Source of the DNA: Chitinophagales bacterium
Lineage (GTDB): Bacteria; Bacteroidota; Bacteroidia; Chitinophagales; Saprospiraceae
Reading direction: 5' to 3'
Assembly: GCA_013298955.1 (NCBI GenBank)
Contig: JAAFJT010000032.1
Coordinates: 1-43,915, forward strand
DNA length: 43,915 nucleotides
Positions 27,799-34,972 of the stretch are shown here, piece by piece. The notes beneath the pieces are model-generated. The model did not search any database. It saw only the letters and a list, made by a program, of their open reading frames with translations, and was not told the DNA's origin. A program made the translations under genes and the position numbers. The first letter of the stretch is position 1. Each line of letters opens with the position of its first letter.

Positions 27799-27973
27799 AA
27801 AAAAAGGTGCATTGCACCGCAACATTTGTAGAAAAATGGAATTGAAACCCGCGTTTTAGGTGCGTCGCACCGTAACATCCAAACCGTTTCTACCAATGTT
27901 GTGGTGCGACGCACCTTCCAATCGGATTGTCCATCGTTTTTCTACAAATGTTGTGGTGCGACGCACCTTTTTT
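27799..27973. repeat. GGTGCGTCGCACC inverted-repeat cluster
   Basis: Four GGTGCRnYGCACC-type palindromes (near 27806, 27859, 27903 and 27956) are arranged so that the outer arms (AAAAAAGGTGC... and ...GCACCTTTTTT) and the CAACATTTGTAGAAA segments pair across the block. Terminator-like on both strands. The 27679-28170 interval also holds a TTGATAATCAA at 27730-27740. Confidence 0.6.
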
Positions 27974-28104
27974 ATTTTGCAAAACCCTTTGAGTAGAAAG
28001 CATTTGGAATGAATAAAGCCACATCAAAGGAACGAATATTGTTTCAAAAACAAATATTTACAAAAAAAATGTTTTACAAAAGGCTGCCATTCCCAAATTA
28101 TTTG

Positions 28105-28112
28105 TAAATTTG
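28105..28112 (+). promoter_or_regulatory. Bacteroidota -7 box TAAATTTG for recN
   Basis: Exact TAnnTTTG match about 60 bases before the recN ATG; no clear -33 TTTG at the expected spacing. Confidence 0.35.
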
Positions 28113-28170
28113 CTTTCCAAAAGCAAATTTTTTATTTTTTATTTTAAAATAATTTAAATCGTAATCAGCA

Positions 28171-29868
28171 ATGATTCAAAGGCTTTCCATCCGAAACTAC
28201 GCCATCATTGAACACTTGGAAATGGATTTTTCCAACAAATTAACCATTATCACTGGGGAAACTGGGGCTGGTAAATCCATTTTATTGGGTGCATTGGGCA
28301 TGATTCTCGGCAATCGGGCGGATGCAAAAGTTTTGTATAGACAAAATGAAAAATGTATCATCGAAGGCTATTTCAATATTGCAAAATATGATTTAAAATC
28401 GTTTTTTGAAACGCACGAAATTGATTATGAAACGGAATCGGTGGTGCGCCGTGAACTCACACCCGCAGGTAAATCAAGAACTTTTATCAATGATACCCCC
28501 GTGAATCTCAATACATTACGTCAATTTACGGGTGCATTGGTGGATTTGCATCAGCAATTTGACACGCTGGATATGCACGAAGTTTCGTTTCAAATTCGGA
28601 TGGTGGATGCACTGGCGGATAATAAAAAATCGCTATGGGAATATCAACATTTATACAAAAAGTTTCAAGAAAATAAGCGTCAATTAGCGCAAATCGTCAA
28701 AAAAAGTGAAAATTCAGCACGGGAAATGGATTTTATCAATTTTCAATTGATAGAATTTGATAAAGCGGAATTACTCGAAGGCGAACAAGAACGGTTGGAA
28801 ACGGAAATGACGCAATTGAATCATTCTGAAACCATTAAACGGACTTTGGGCGCGGCATTTCAAGCCTTGAATGAAGTGGAAAATAGCCTTGTCGGGCAAT
28901 TGCAAACTGTTTTGCATGGTTTGGCGAGTGTTAAAAAATATGGAAATGCGATTGCGGAATTGCATCAACGCTTGGAAGGATTGACTTATGAGATACAAGA
29001 TGTTGGAGATGAATGCGAAACAATTGCAGAATCTACGGAATATGATGCAGAACGCATTGCTGAAATGCAGGCGCGATTGGATATTATTTATCGATTGCAA
29101 AAAAAACATCATGTGCATTCAGTGGAACAATTGTTGGAAATCGAACAAGCGTTGCGTCAACAATTGACTTCATTCAGTGATTTGAAGGATGAAATTATCT
29201 TGTTAGAAGCCATTTTGGTCGAACAAGCCAAAGATTTGAAATTAAAAGCCAGTGAATTATCGCAACGCCGACAAGCTACGATTCCAACTTTTGAGCAAAA
29301 AATTCACAATATGTTGCATCAATTGAGTATGGAACATGCCCGCTTAAAAATACAATTAATTGAAAATCAAGATTTTACAACCACAGGTTCGGACCATATC
29401 GAATTTTTATTTTCGGCGAATAAAGGTTCTCGTTTCCAACCGATTCGAGAAGTGGCTTCCGGAGGCGAATTGAGTCGATTGACGTTGTGTACGAAATCGT
29501 TGGTTGCGGCGGCGATTCCTTTGCCGACATTGATTTTTGATGAAATTGATTCGGGCGTATCGGGCGATGTTGCTTTAAAAATGGGTACTATTTTGCAAGT
29601 GTTAGCGACTGAACATCAAGTAGTTGCGATAACTCATTCGCCACAAGTGGCGGCAAAAGCAGATGCTCATTATTTTGTTTATAAAAAAAATCTGCCAGAA
29701 CGCACCGTTACGCATGTGCGTTTGTTGACGAAAGAGGAACGAATTCGGGCAGTTGCAACGATGTTGAGCCAAAATCCGCCGACTCCAGCAGCCATGCAAA
29801 ATGCAAAAGAATTGTTAGGCTTTAAAAAAGTGGATAGTAAAATCGTTCTACAAGAATTGAGTTTTTAA
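28171..29868 (+). CDS. recN: DNA repair protein RecN
   Basis: 565 residues, SMC-like ATPase of double-strand break repair. Walker A GETGAGKS at 29-36, a central coiled coil (about 165-365), the ABC signature EVASGGELSRLTLC, Walker B TLIFDEIDSGVSGDVA and the His-switch VVAITHSPQVAAKAD are present. Both nucleotide-binding halves are intact. It is followed by a 72-bp tandem repeat and runs convergent to the retron RT gene. Confidence 0.95.
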   Translation: MIQRLSIRNYAIIEHLEMDFSNKLTIITGETGAGKSILLGALGMILGNRADAKVLYRQNEKCIIEGYFNIAKYDLKSFFETHEIDYETESVVRRELTPAGKSRTFINDTPVNLNTLRQFTGALVDLHQQFDTLDMHEVSFQIRMVDALADNKKSLWEYQHLYKKFQENKRQLAQIVKKSENSAREMDFINFQLIEFDKAELLEGEQERLETEMTQLNHSETIKRTLGAAFQALNEVENSLVGQLQTVLHGLASVKKYGNAIAELHQRLEGLTYEIQDVGDECETIAESTEYDAERIAEMQARLDIIYRLQKKHHVHSVEQLLEIEQALRQQLTSFSDLKDEIILLEAILVEQAKDLKLKASELSQRRQATIPTFEQKIHNMLHQLSMEHARLKIQLIENQDFTTTGSDHIEFLFSANKGSRFQPIREVASGGELSRLTLCTKSLVAAAIPLPTLIFDEIDSGVSGDVALKMGTILQVLATEHQVVAITHSPQVAAKADAHYFVYKKNLPERTVTHVRLLTKEERIRAVATMLSQNPPTPAAMQNAKELLGFKKVDSKIVLQELSF

Positions 29869-29880
29869 AATAGAACAGAC

Positions 29881-30084
29881 CAAAAATAGGATTTGCACCT
29901 AAAATTTCGTAAATTTTTCAAATTTACGAAATTTGTTGCGCAAATCAAGTCCTCAAAATAGGATTTGCACCTAAAATTTCGTAAATCTTTCAAATTTACG
30001 AAATTTGTGGCGCAAATCAAGTCCTCAAAATAGGATTTGCACCTAAAATTTCGTAAATTTTTCAAATTTACGAAATTTGTTGCG
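29881..30084. repeat. 72-bp tandem repeat, three copies
   Basis: The word ATTTGCACCTAAAATTTCG starts at 29891, 29963 and 30035; each unit contains a hairpin TTTCGTAAATTT/AAATTTACGAAA. The unit is a multiple of three, so the minus strand stays open as a 24-residue repeat, which I do not take as a gene. Confidence 0.8.
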
Positions 30085-30196
30085 AAACGTTGCACTGTTT
30101 TTAAATATCGTCATCAAAAAGTTCCAACTTGCCGCGCTTTCCACTTCACTTTCTACTCTAATATTGATTTTCAATGGAAACGCGAAATAGAAGAAA

Positions 30197-30224
30197 AGTG
30201 TGGCAAGTTGCAACTTGCCACACT
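30197..30224. terminator. AGTGTGGCAAGTTG palindrome after the RT gene
   Basis: A perfect 28-base palindrome of the family seen at 1718-1833. It lies about 60 bases past the stop of the RT gene (minus strand) and could end transcription of both convergent genes. Confidence 0.55.
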
Positions 30225-30281
30225 CACGACTTCTAAAAAGATAAACAAGCCATTTTTATTATTAAAAACGAACCTATATGA

Positions 30282-31793
30282 TTACTTCCAAAACTGCCAG
30301 CTTTTTTTCTTCGGCGCATCCACGATTTGAATGGTTTCAGGTGTAGCAGGCAATTTTTTAGGTGTAAAAAGCCGTCTTTGCGGTTTATAATTTGGCTGAA
30401 TTATTGCAATTACTTCTTTTGTTTTTTTCAACAATTCAGCTCCTTTTTCGGGTTGAACCATTTTCACATACCGCGCAAAGCCTAACGCCGATTCCAAACA
30501 ATCACCACATTGACCCCATTTTTTGCCTTGAATCGACTTATCTTTTTCAATTTGGTGCAAAAAAGCCCTAAATTGTTTCAATCTCTTAGAACAAACGGTT
30601 GGTTTTTGATTCACCGTAATGCCCGTAACCTCTTGTCGAGAACCTTTGCGCATCACTTTCGTCTTGTCGGGATGAATCACCAAACCTTCCGAAGTGACAA
30701 TTTCACGAACCGTTTTCAACAATAAGTTTACATTTTTCGCGCCTTCGTGGGTTGCGGAAAAGGTCAAATCATCTGCATAACGCGTGTATCGAAATCCTAA
30801 TTTGTTTGCCAAACCAGCCAATCGTTTATCCAAATGCCGACACAAAATGTTTGTAATCATCGGACTTGTCGGCGCACCTTGTGGCAAACGGCGTTCTCCA
30901 TCTGCGACAAACCACGATTCGCCATCCAATTCCACCATTTCAACGGTTTGTTCCGAACAAATCAAGGCTAAAATTGTCGCCACTTGTTGCGAATAGCCCA
31001 AACTCCGAAACACCCCTTTCACCCTATCGTAGGTAATCGTTGGAAAAAAATCTTTCAAATCCATGTTAATCACTACTTCCGATTGTAGGTGCGGAAGCGC
31101 ATTAGAAACAATAGATTTTTGCGACACAAAACCATGTGCCGCTTCGTGTACCTTGACTTTCTGCAAGATACGTATTAAAATTTCGGATTGTACGTATTTC
31201 AAACGCGGCATGGGCGCGGAAATCGTGCGTTCACCGCCCGTTTTTTTAGGAATCGTAAATCGTTTGTAATGATTGACTTTGGAAACATCCCGAGCAAATG
31301 CCAAAAATCGAATTTCAGAAACAGCGATTTTAAACGCCGCAGCAATAGATTCAGCATCGGTCAAAATGGGCAATTCCGCCAATTTTAACTTTTCAACATC
31401 CGATATTTGTTGACTGAGTGCGAAAGAAACGCCTTCGCCAAGATATAAAATTTCTTTTTCCTTGCGTTTTACCCAATTTTCTGCTGCAATTTTGCGGTCT
31501 TGGATTTTGCGCAACTTGGTTTCTTGTCGTTTTCGACGCGATTCCTCCATGCGCTGCTTGCGAATGTCTTTAAGCAACGCCTCTTTATCTTGGAGTCGAT
31601 GCTTTTCCTGATACAATTTATGGAGTTGCGATTGCAATGCGCCCTCTTGAAGGAGTACCGCTTCTGCCAAAGACGGCTCTGCTTTGGTTTCCTCCCAAAA
31701 ACCAAGTCGTTTCATTTCTGCTAAAACGAATTGATCTTTTCCTTCGACACGCACACGGTCATAGAGTTCTTGACGGGTAAGAGGCTGAGACAT
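30282..31793 (-). CDS. Retron-type reverse transcriptase with charged N-terminal extension
   Basis: 503 residues from the ATG at 31793 (MSQPLTRQELYDRVRV); an upstream in-frame codon would add 18 non-conserved residues. The RT core covers about 160-455: NMDLKDFFPTI (243-253), QGAPTSPMITN (305 on), the catalytic TRYADDLTFSA with YADD at 339-342, and a KTKVMRKGS thumb approach. Two retron hallmarks are present: NALPH at 231-235 (the NAxxH motif of region X) and VTG at 389-391 (region Y). The first about 150 residues form a Lys/Arg/Glu-rich coiled-coil-like extension not found in short retron RTs. Three retron RNAs lie directly upstream on the same strand; the nearest ends about 118 bases before the start. 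It should prime on and copy these RNAs into msDNA. Confidence 0.92.
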   Translation of the reverse strand: MSQPLTRQELYDRVRVEGKDQFVLAEMKRLGFWEETKAEPSLAEAVLLQEGALQSQLHKLYQEKHRLQDKEALLKDIRKQRMEESRRKRQETKLRKIQDRKIAAENWVKRKEKEILYLGEGVSFALSQQISDVEKLKLAELPILTDAESIAAAFKIAVSEIRFLAFARDVSKVNHYKRFTIPKKTGGERTISAPMPRLKYVQSEILIRILQKVKVHEAAHGFVSQKSIVSNALPHLQSEVVINMDLKDFFPTITYDRVKGVFRSLGYSQQVATILALICSEQTVEMVELDGESWFVADGERRLPQGAPTSPMITNILCRHLDKRLAGLANKLGFRYTRYADDLTFSATHEGAKNVNLLLKTVREIVTSEGLVIHPDKTKVMRKGSRQEVTGITVNQKPTVCSKRLKQFRAFLHQIEKDKSIQGKKWGQCGDCLESALGFARYVKMVQPEKGAELLKKTKEVIAIIQPNYKPQRRLFTPKKLPATPETIQIVDAPKKKSWQFWK

Positions 31794-31910
31794 ATTATAT
31801 GGAATTTGGATATTTTGCGAATGATATTTTAATTGTTTTAAATGCAAAAAACCAATCCAACCGAAGTGTATTTTACAGACTTGAAATTGTTTTAAATAAA
31901 AATTATAATA

Positions 31911-32131
31911 GGAAAATTGTTTTATCTTCGTACATTCTCCTGACGGGAATGTTCAACTCGAGGCGGTAACACTACTAATAGTCGGAAAGAATTCCCGAAT
32001 TAGCACCGCATTCCGACTATTAGTAGTGTTACCGCTAATAGTGAAGAACAGGCTCGTGACGCATGAAAAAGCAATTTGCAGGAGCCGCGAAACACGGCTC
32101 AGTTTGCAAGATTTTGAAAAAACAATTTTCC
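31911..32131 (-). ncRNA. Retron msr-msd RNA, copy 1 (nearest the RT)
   Basis: Read on the minus strand. The outer closing stem pairs GGAAAATTGTTTT (complement of 32119-32131, the a1 side) with AAAACAATTTTCC (complement of 31911-31923, the a2 side), 13 bp perfect. An msr-like hairpin GAGCCG-TGTTTCG-CGGCTC lies at 32082-32100, flanked by a TTGCA/TGCAA pair. The msd-like hairpin has perfect 25-bp arms (31963-31987 and 32011-32035) with a 23-base loop holding an AATTC/GAATT mini-stem. A short hairpin follows at 31932-31952. The framework is nearly identical in copies 2 and 3 while the stem sequence differs. Strand is inferred from the RT, promoter and msr resemblance. Confidence 0.85.
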
Positions 32132-32189
32132 TTTATAACTTATAACATTGATAATCAATTATTTAGCAATTCAAAATAAAAAACCTAAA

Positions 32190-32410
32190 AAAGTTGTCGT
32201 TTTATCTTCGTACATCCTCCTTACGGGAATGTTCAACTCGAAGCGGCACATGTACCACCTGCGGATAAGAATTCACGAATTAGAACTGCATGTCCGCAGG
32301 TGGTACATGTGCCGCTAATAGTGAAGAACAGGCTCGTGACGCATGAAAAAGCAATTCGCAGGAGCCGCGAAACACGGCTCAGTTTGCAAGATTTTGAAAA
32401 AACGAACTTT
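32190..32410 (-). ncRNA. Retron msr-msd RNA, copy 2
   Basis: Starts exactly 280 bases from copy 1 in the framework. msr hairpin at 32362-32380, identical to copy 1. The msd-like arms are 32243-32267 and 32291-32315: same GCGG base and same 23-base loop length, but a completely different stem (with CACATGTACCACCTGCGG), paired throughout; one pair is G-T type at the DNA level. The outer closing stem is AAAGTTCGTTTT against AAAACGACAACTTT on the minus strand, with a two-base bulge. Its sequence differs from that of copy 1 but is still complementary. Confidence 0.85.
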
Positions 32411-32515
32411 ATTTACGTTTTAAAATGAATCCTAAAAACAACTTCTTGTTTAATTATCAATTTATTTAAAATAAATTTAGACTAAAAAAACAGTATTTAA
32501 AACAAAAACAGCAGC

Positions 32516-32737
32516 AAAAAATCGCGTTATCTTCGTACATTCTCCTTACGGGAATGTTCAACTCGAGGCGGTAACCCCCTTAGTAGTGGGAAAGATTTCA
32601 CGAAATTGAACCGCATTCCCACTACTAAGGGGGTTACCGCTAATAGTGAAGAACAGGCTCGTGATGCGTGAAAAAGCAATTCGCAGGAGCCGCGAAACAC
32701 GGCTCAGTTTGCAAGATTTTGAAAACGACGATTCTTT
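32516..32737 (-). ncRNA. Retron msr-msd RNA, copy 3 (promoter-proximal)
   Basis: First copy after the promoter; the predicted transcript start (about 32760) lies about 20 bases before its a1 side. msr hairpin at 32687-32705. Perfect 25-bp msd-like arms at 32568-32592 and 32616-32640 (with TAACCCCCTTAGTAGTGG). The 23-base loop carries ATTTC/GAAAT where the other copies have AATTC/GAATT, a two-sided change that keeps the mini-stem. The outer stem pairs 32516-32528 with 32724-32737, with one bulge and one mismatch. Confidence 0.85.
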
Positions 32738-32766
32738 AACCGATGTTTTTGCTTTAAATTCTGATA

Positions 32767-32799
32767 CAAAGATACAACATTTTAGTTCAACTTTCCAAA
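32767..32799 (-). promoter_or_regulatory. Promoter of the retron RNA array
   Basis: On the minus strand: TTTG (32796-32799), 21-base spacer, TATCTTTG (32767-32774), an exact Bacteroidota -33/-7 pair. It is directly upstream of copy 3 and points through all three RNAs to the RT gene. No equally good box was found between the copies. Confidence 0.65.
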
Positions 32800-32966
32800 T
32801 TTTTAGCCAATTATTTTCAATTATTGTAATTATTTTTTAATTTATAATATGTTGAAAATCAAATATTTAAAAATCAAAATCAAAAAAATATAGTATCTTT
32901 ATTTTGAAACGGTTGAATTAGATTTTTGTTTTGTTTTTTAATCAAAAACAAACAAAAAATATTTAT

Positions 32967-33006
32967 TTTAGCGAGTGAATGGTTTGAAAACATTCACTCG
33001 CTAAAA
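32967..33006 (-). terminator. Terminator hairpin after the SWIM gene
   Basis: TTTAGCGAGTGAATG and CATTCACTCGCTAAA arms pair across GTTTGAAAA; on the minus strand an A/T-rich tail with TTTTTT follows. It begins ten bases after the SWIM gene stop and separates it from the promoter of the RNA array. Confidence 0.65.
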
Positions 33007-33015
33007 AGGATGCAA

Positions 33016-34683
33016 CTAATTGATATTCAATATTTTATTCAAACCAGTTGTTTTATTATACGCCATGCGCATTGCCAAAATGTGTTCGCACGGACCTTTG
33101 AACAATTTGTTCTGTCGGTAAAAATGACAACTACACGTTGCATTTTTCAAACGCTCGTCCCCATCAATCCACAATTCGGGTGCATAAGTCGAACCTTGTT
33201 TGACGGTTCCCGTTAATTTCAATAAATTATCAGATGATAATTCTGCTTTAACTGTAACTTGTTTAGAATCTGCAAGTTGCGTTGCCGCAGCTTCACGCGG
33301 ATTATCAAAACGCAATTGTTCCATCGGCAATGGTTCACGACTCAATTCTCGGACGCGATAAACTTTTTTATTCAAATCATACATCACGCGCCCCGCTTGC
33401 GTCCAAGCAGCCAATGCACCTTCCACGATTTTGCGCGGCAACTTTAATTGCGCTGCCAATTCATCCGCCGTACCAAACCATGATTTCTTTAACTGATTGA
33501 AAACCAATTGTTTCGTATGATTATCGACTTCTGCACGCGGAGCCATCAAATCAAAATTGCCCGCTTTCGACCAATCATTTGAAGTCCAACCTGACAATCC
33601 AAGTGTAAAATTCATATATCCCAAATCCGCTATAAAAAAGGACGGCAACCCATTTCCCAATAAATGCACCGTGATTTTTTGGGTCACAGGCAGCAATCTT
33701 TCCAAAATCAACAAGCGGCGGCGACCCCAAATCCGTACTTCACCCGCCGTCTTTCCGTTGTAAATCGACCGCGGACACGTCACAAGGATGCCAAATGGCT
33801 CTACCAACACCGAAATCGGTTCGCCCGGCGTGAGTCGAAAACGCAAAGAGCGCGGACCTAATATTTCTTTTTTGCGTTTCAAATGATACAAAATGTTGTG
33901 AACATCCATCGGATGCAAATCAAAAGTATGCCCTTGAATCGTCATCGCTGCCGAAACTTGCAAAAAACCGCGCACCCAAGAATCAGGCAAATCAATTTTG
34001 ACTTCGGTAAACGAATCTTCATTGGTCGTATCCACTTGAAAACCACTTGGTTCTACTTTGAATACAGTTTCTTTATAATCTCTAATCTTTTGAAATTCAT
34101 TGTATAATGCAGCAGAATAATCAATATTTGTTGTGCCACATTCAAATTCATTGATATTTTTAAAAACTTCATAGCTGCATCCCAATCTTCCATAACTCGA
34201 CTCATCTTGACTGAAACATTCAAAAAAGATTTCGTCAGGATGCACCGTTATCACAGGGTCGAGGACGAACCAAGTGTCGCGCTCTTTTTCATACAAATAG
34301 TTGAAATATTTTCCACGCGCCTCGTAAAAAGGCTGCATCACTTTGGATTTCTCCTTGCGCACCGCTTCCAATTCCTCACTGATGCGGCGAATTTCATTTT
34401 TCACGCGCTCCGTATTTTCAACAATCGCCAATTCACCCAACAATTTGAGTTCATTTTGCGCCGCCCACTCCTTGTAAGTCGATTTATCCTGCGGTTTGAA
34501 ACGCATATCGGAAACCACCACCTGATGTAACGCGGACATCGCTTCTCGAAAAGCGATATTTTTTGCCAAAGTCCCGATAAAATAGGTCGGCGAGCGCAAC
34601 GTATCAGGAGCAAAAGACATATCAGTTCCTTTCGCACCTGTCACGACTCCCGAATTGCCATGATATTTATAATTGAAAAGCAT
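33016..34683 (-). CDS. Winged-helix plus SWIM zinc-finger protein (retron-associated)
   Basis: 555 residues. The SWIM motif is near the C-terminus: Cys517-x-Cys519-x12-Cys532-x-His534 (CSCHFYRQNKLFKGPCEH). It is preceded by a winged-helix-like segment at about 390-445 (WFGTADELAAQLKLPRKIVE, AGRVMYDLNKKVYRV). The N-terminal 380 residues include a helical coiled-coil stretch (about 75-115) and beta-rich parts that I cannot assign. SWIM domains bind DNA or proteins through zinc. It lies between the WGR/ARM gene and the retron RNAs on the same strand, so I infer a role as effector or regulator of the retron module; the pairing recalls WHSWIM proteins of retron type XIII. Confidence 0.82.
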   Translation of the reverse strand: MLFNYKYHGNSGVVTGAKGTDMSFAPDTLRSPTYFIGTLAKNIAFREAMSALHQVVVSDMRFKPQDKSTYKEWAAQNELKLLGELAIVENTERVKNEIRRISEELEAVRKEKSKVMQPFYEARGKYFNYLYEKERDTWFVLDPVITVHPDEIFFECFSQDESSYGRLGCSYEVFKNINEFECGTTNIDYSAALYNEFQKIRDYKETVFKVEPSGFQVDTTNEDSFTEVKIDLPDSWVRGFLQVSAAMTIQGHTFDLHPMDVHNILYHLKRKKEILGPRSLRFRLTPGEPISVLVEPFGILVTCPRSIYNGKTAGEVRIWGRRRLLILERLLPVTQKITVHLLGNGLPSFFIADLGYMNFTLGLSGWTSNDWSKAGNFDLMAPRAEVDNHTKQLVFNQLKKSWFGTADELAAQLKLPRKIVEGALAAWTQAGRVMYDLNKKVYRVRELSREPLPMEQLRFDNPREAAATQLADSKQVTVKAELSSDNLLKLTGTVKQGSTYAPELWIDGDERLKNATCSCHFYRQNKLFKGPCEHILAMRMAYNKTTGLNKILNIN

Positions 34684-34699
34684 AATTTTTAATTATTTG

Positions 34700-34972
34700 A
34701 TTTTGAAACACATAGGTCACATAGGGGACATAGAACACATAGGGGCATTCCTTAAATAGTTCGCATTTCAAACGAATGCTCCTCTGTGCCTTTTTGAAAC
34801 ACATAGGTCACATAGGGGACATAGAACACATAGGGGCATTCCTTAAATAGTTTGCATTTCAAACGAATGCTCCTATGTGCCTTTTTGAAACACATAGGTC
34901 ACATAGGGGACATAGAACACATAGTAAATAGTTCGCATTTCAAACGAATGCTCCTCTGTGTCCTATGTGTCC
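34700..34972. repeat. 91-bp tandem repeat, three copies, in the retron operon
   Basis: GAAACACATAGGTCACATAG starts at 34705, 34796 and 34887 (period 91; the third copy is shortened). Vocabulary (CACATAGG) is shared with 4530-4800 and with the duplication next to it. The block lies between the SWIM and WGR genes. Confidence 0.8.

Noticed and set aside
29865-30095. Minus-strand protein with 24-residue repeats after recN
   Set aside because: Entirely explained by the 72-bp tandem repeat; low-complexity and no promoter or family match.
31911-32737. Reading the three repeats as a CRISPR array
   Set aside because: Units are about 220 bases with internal hairpins and variable paired arms, not short repeats with unpaired spacers, and no cas gene is near.
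30282-32737. Diversity-generating retroelement or group II intron
   Set aside because: No template/variable repeat pair with adenine-directed differences, no intron domain V-like hairpin or maturase domain; the RT has the retron NAxxH and VTG motifs.
32646-32840. Short plus-strand protein overlapping retron RNA copy 3
   Set aside because: It runs through the conserved msr framework and AT-rich promoter DNA; the RNA and promoter explain the sequence better.
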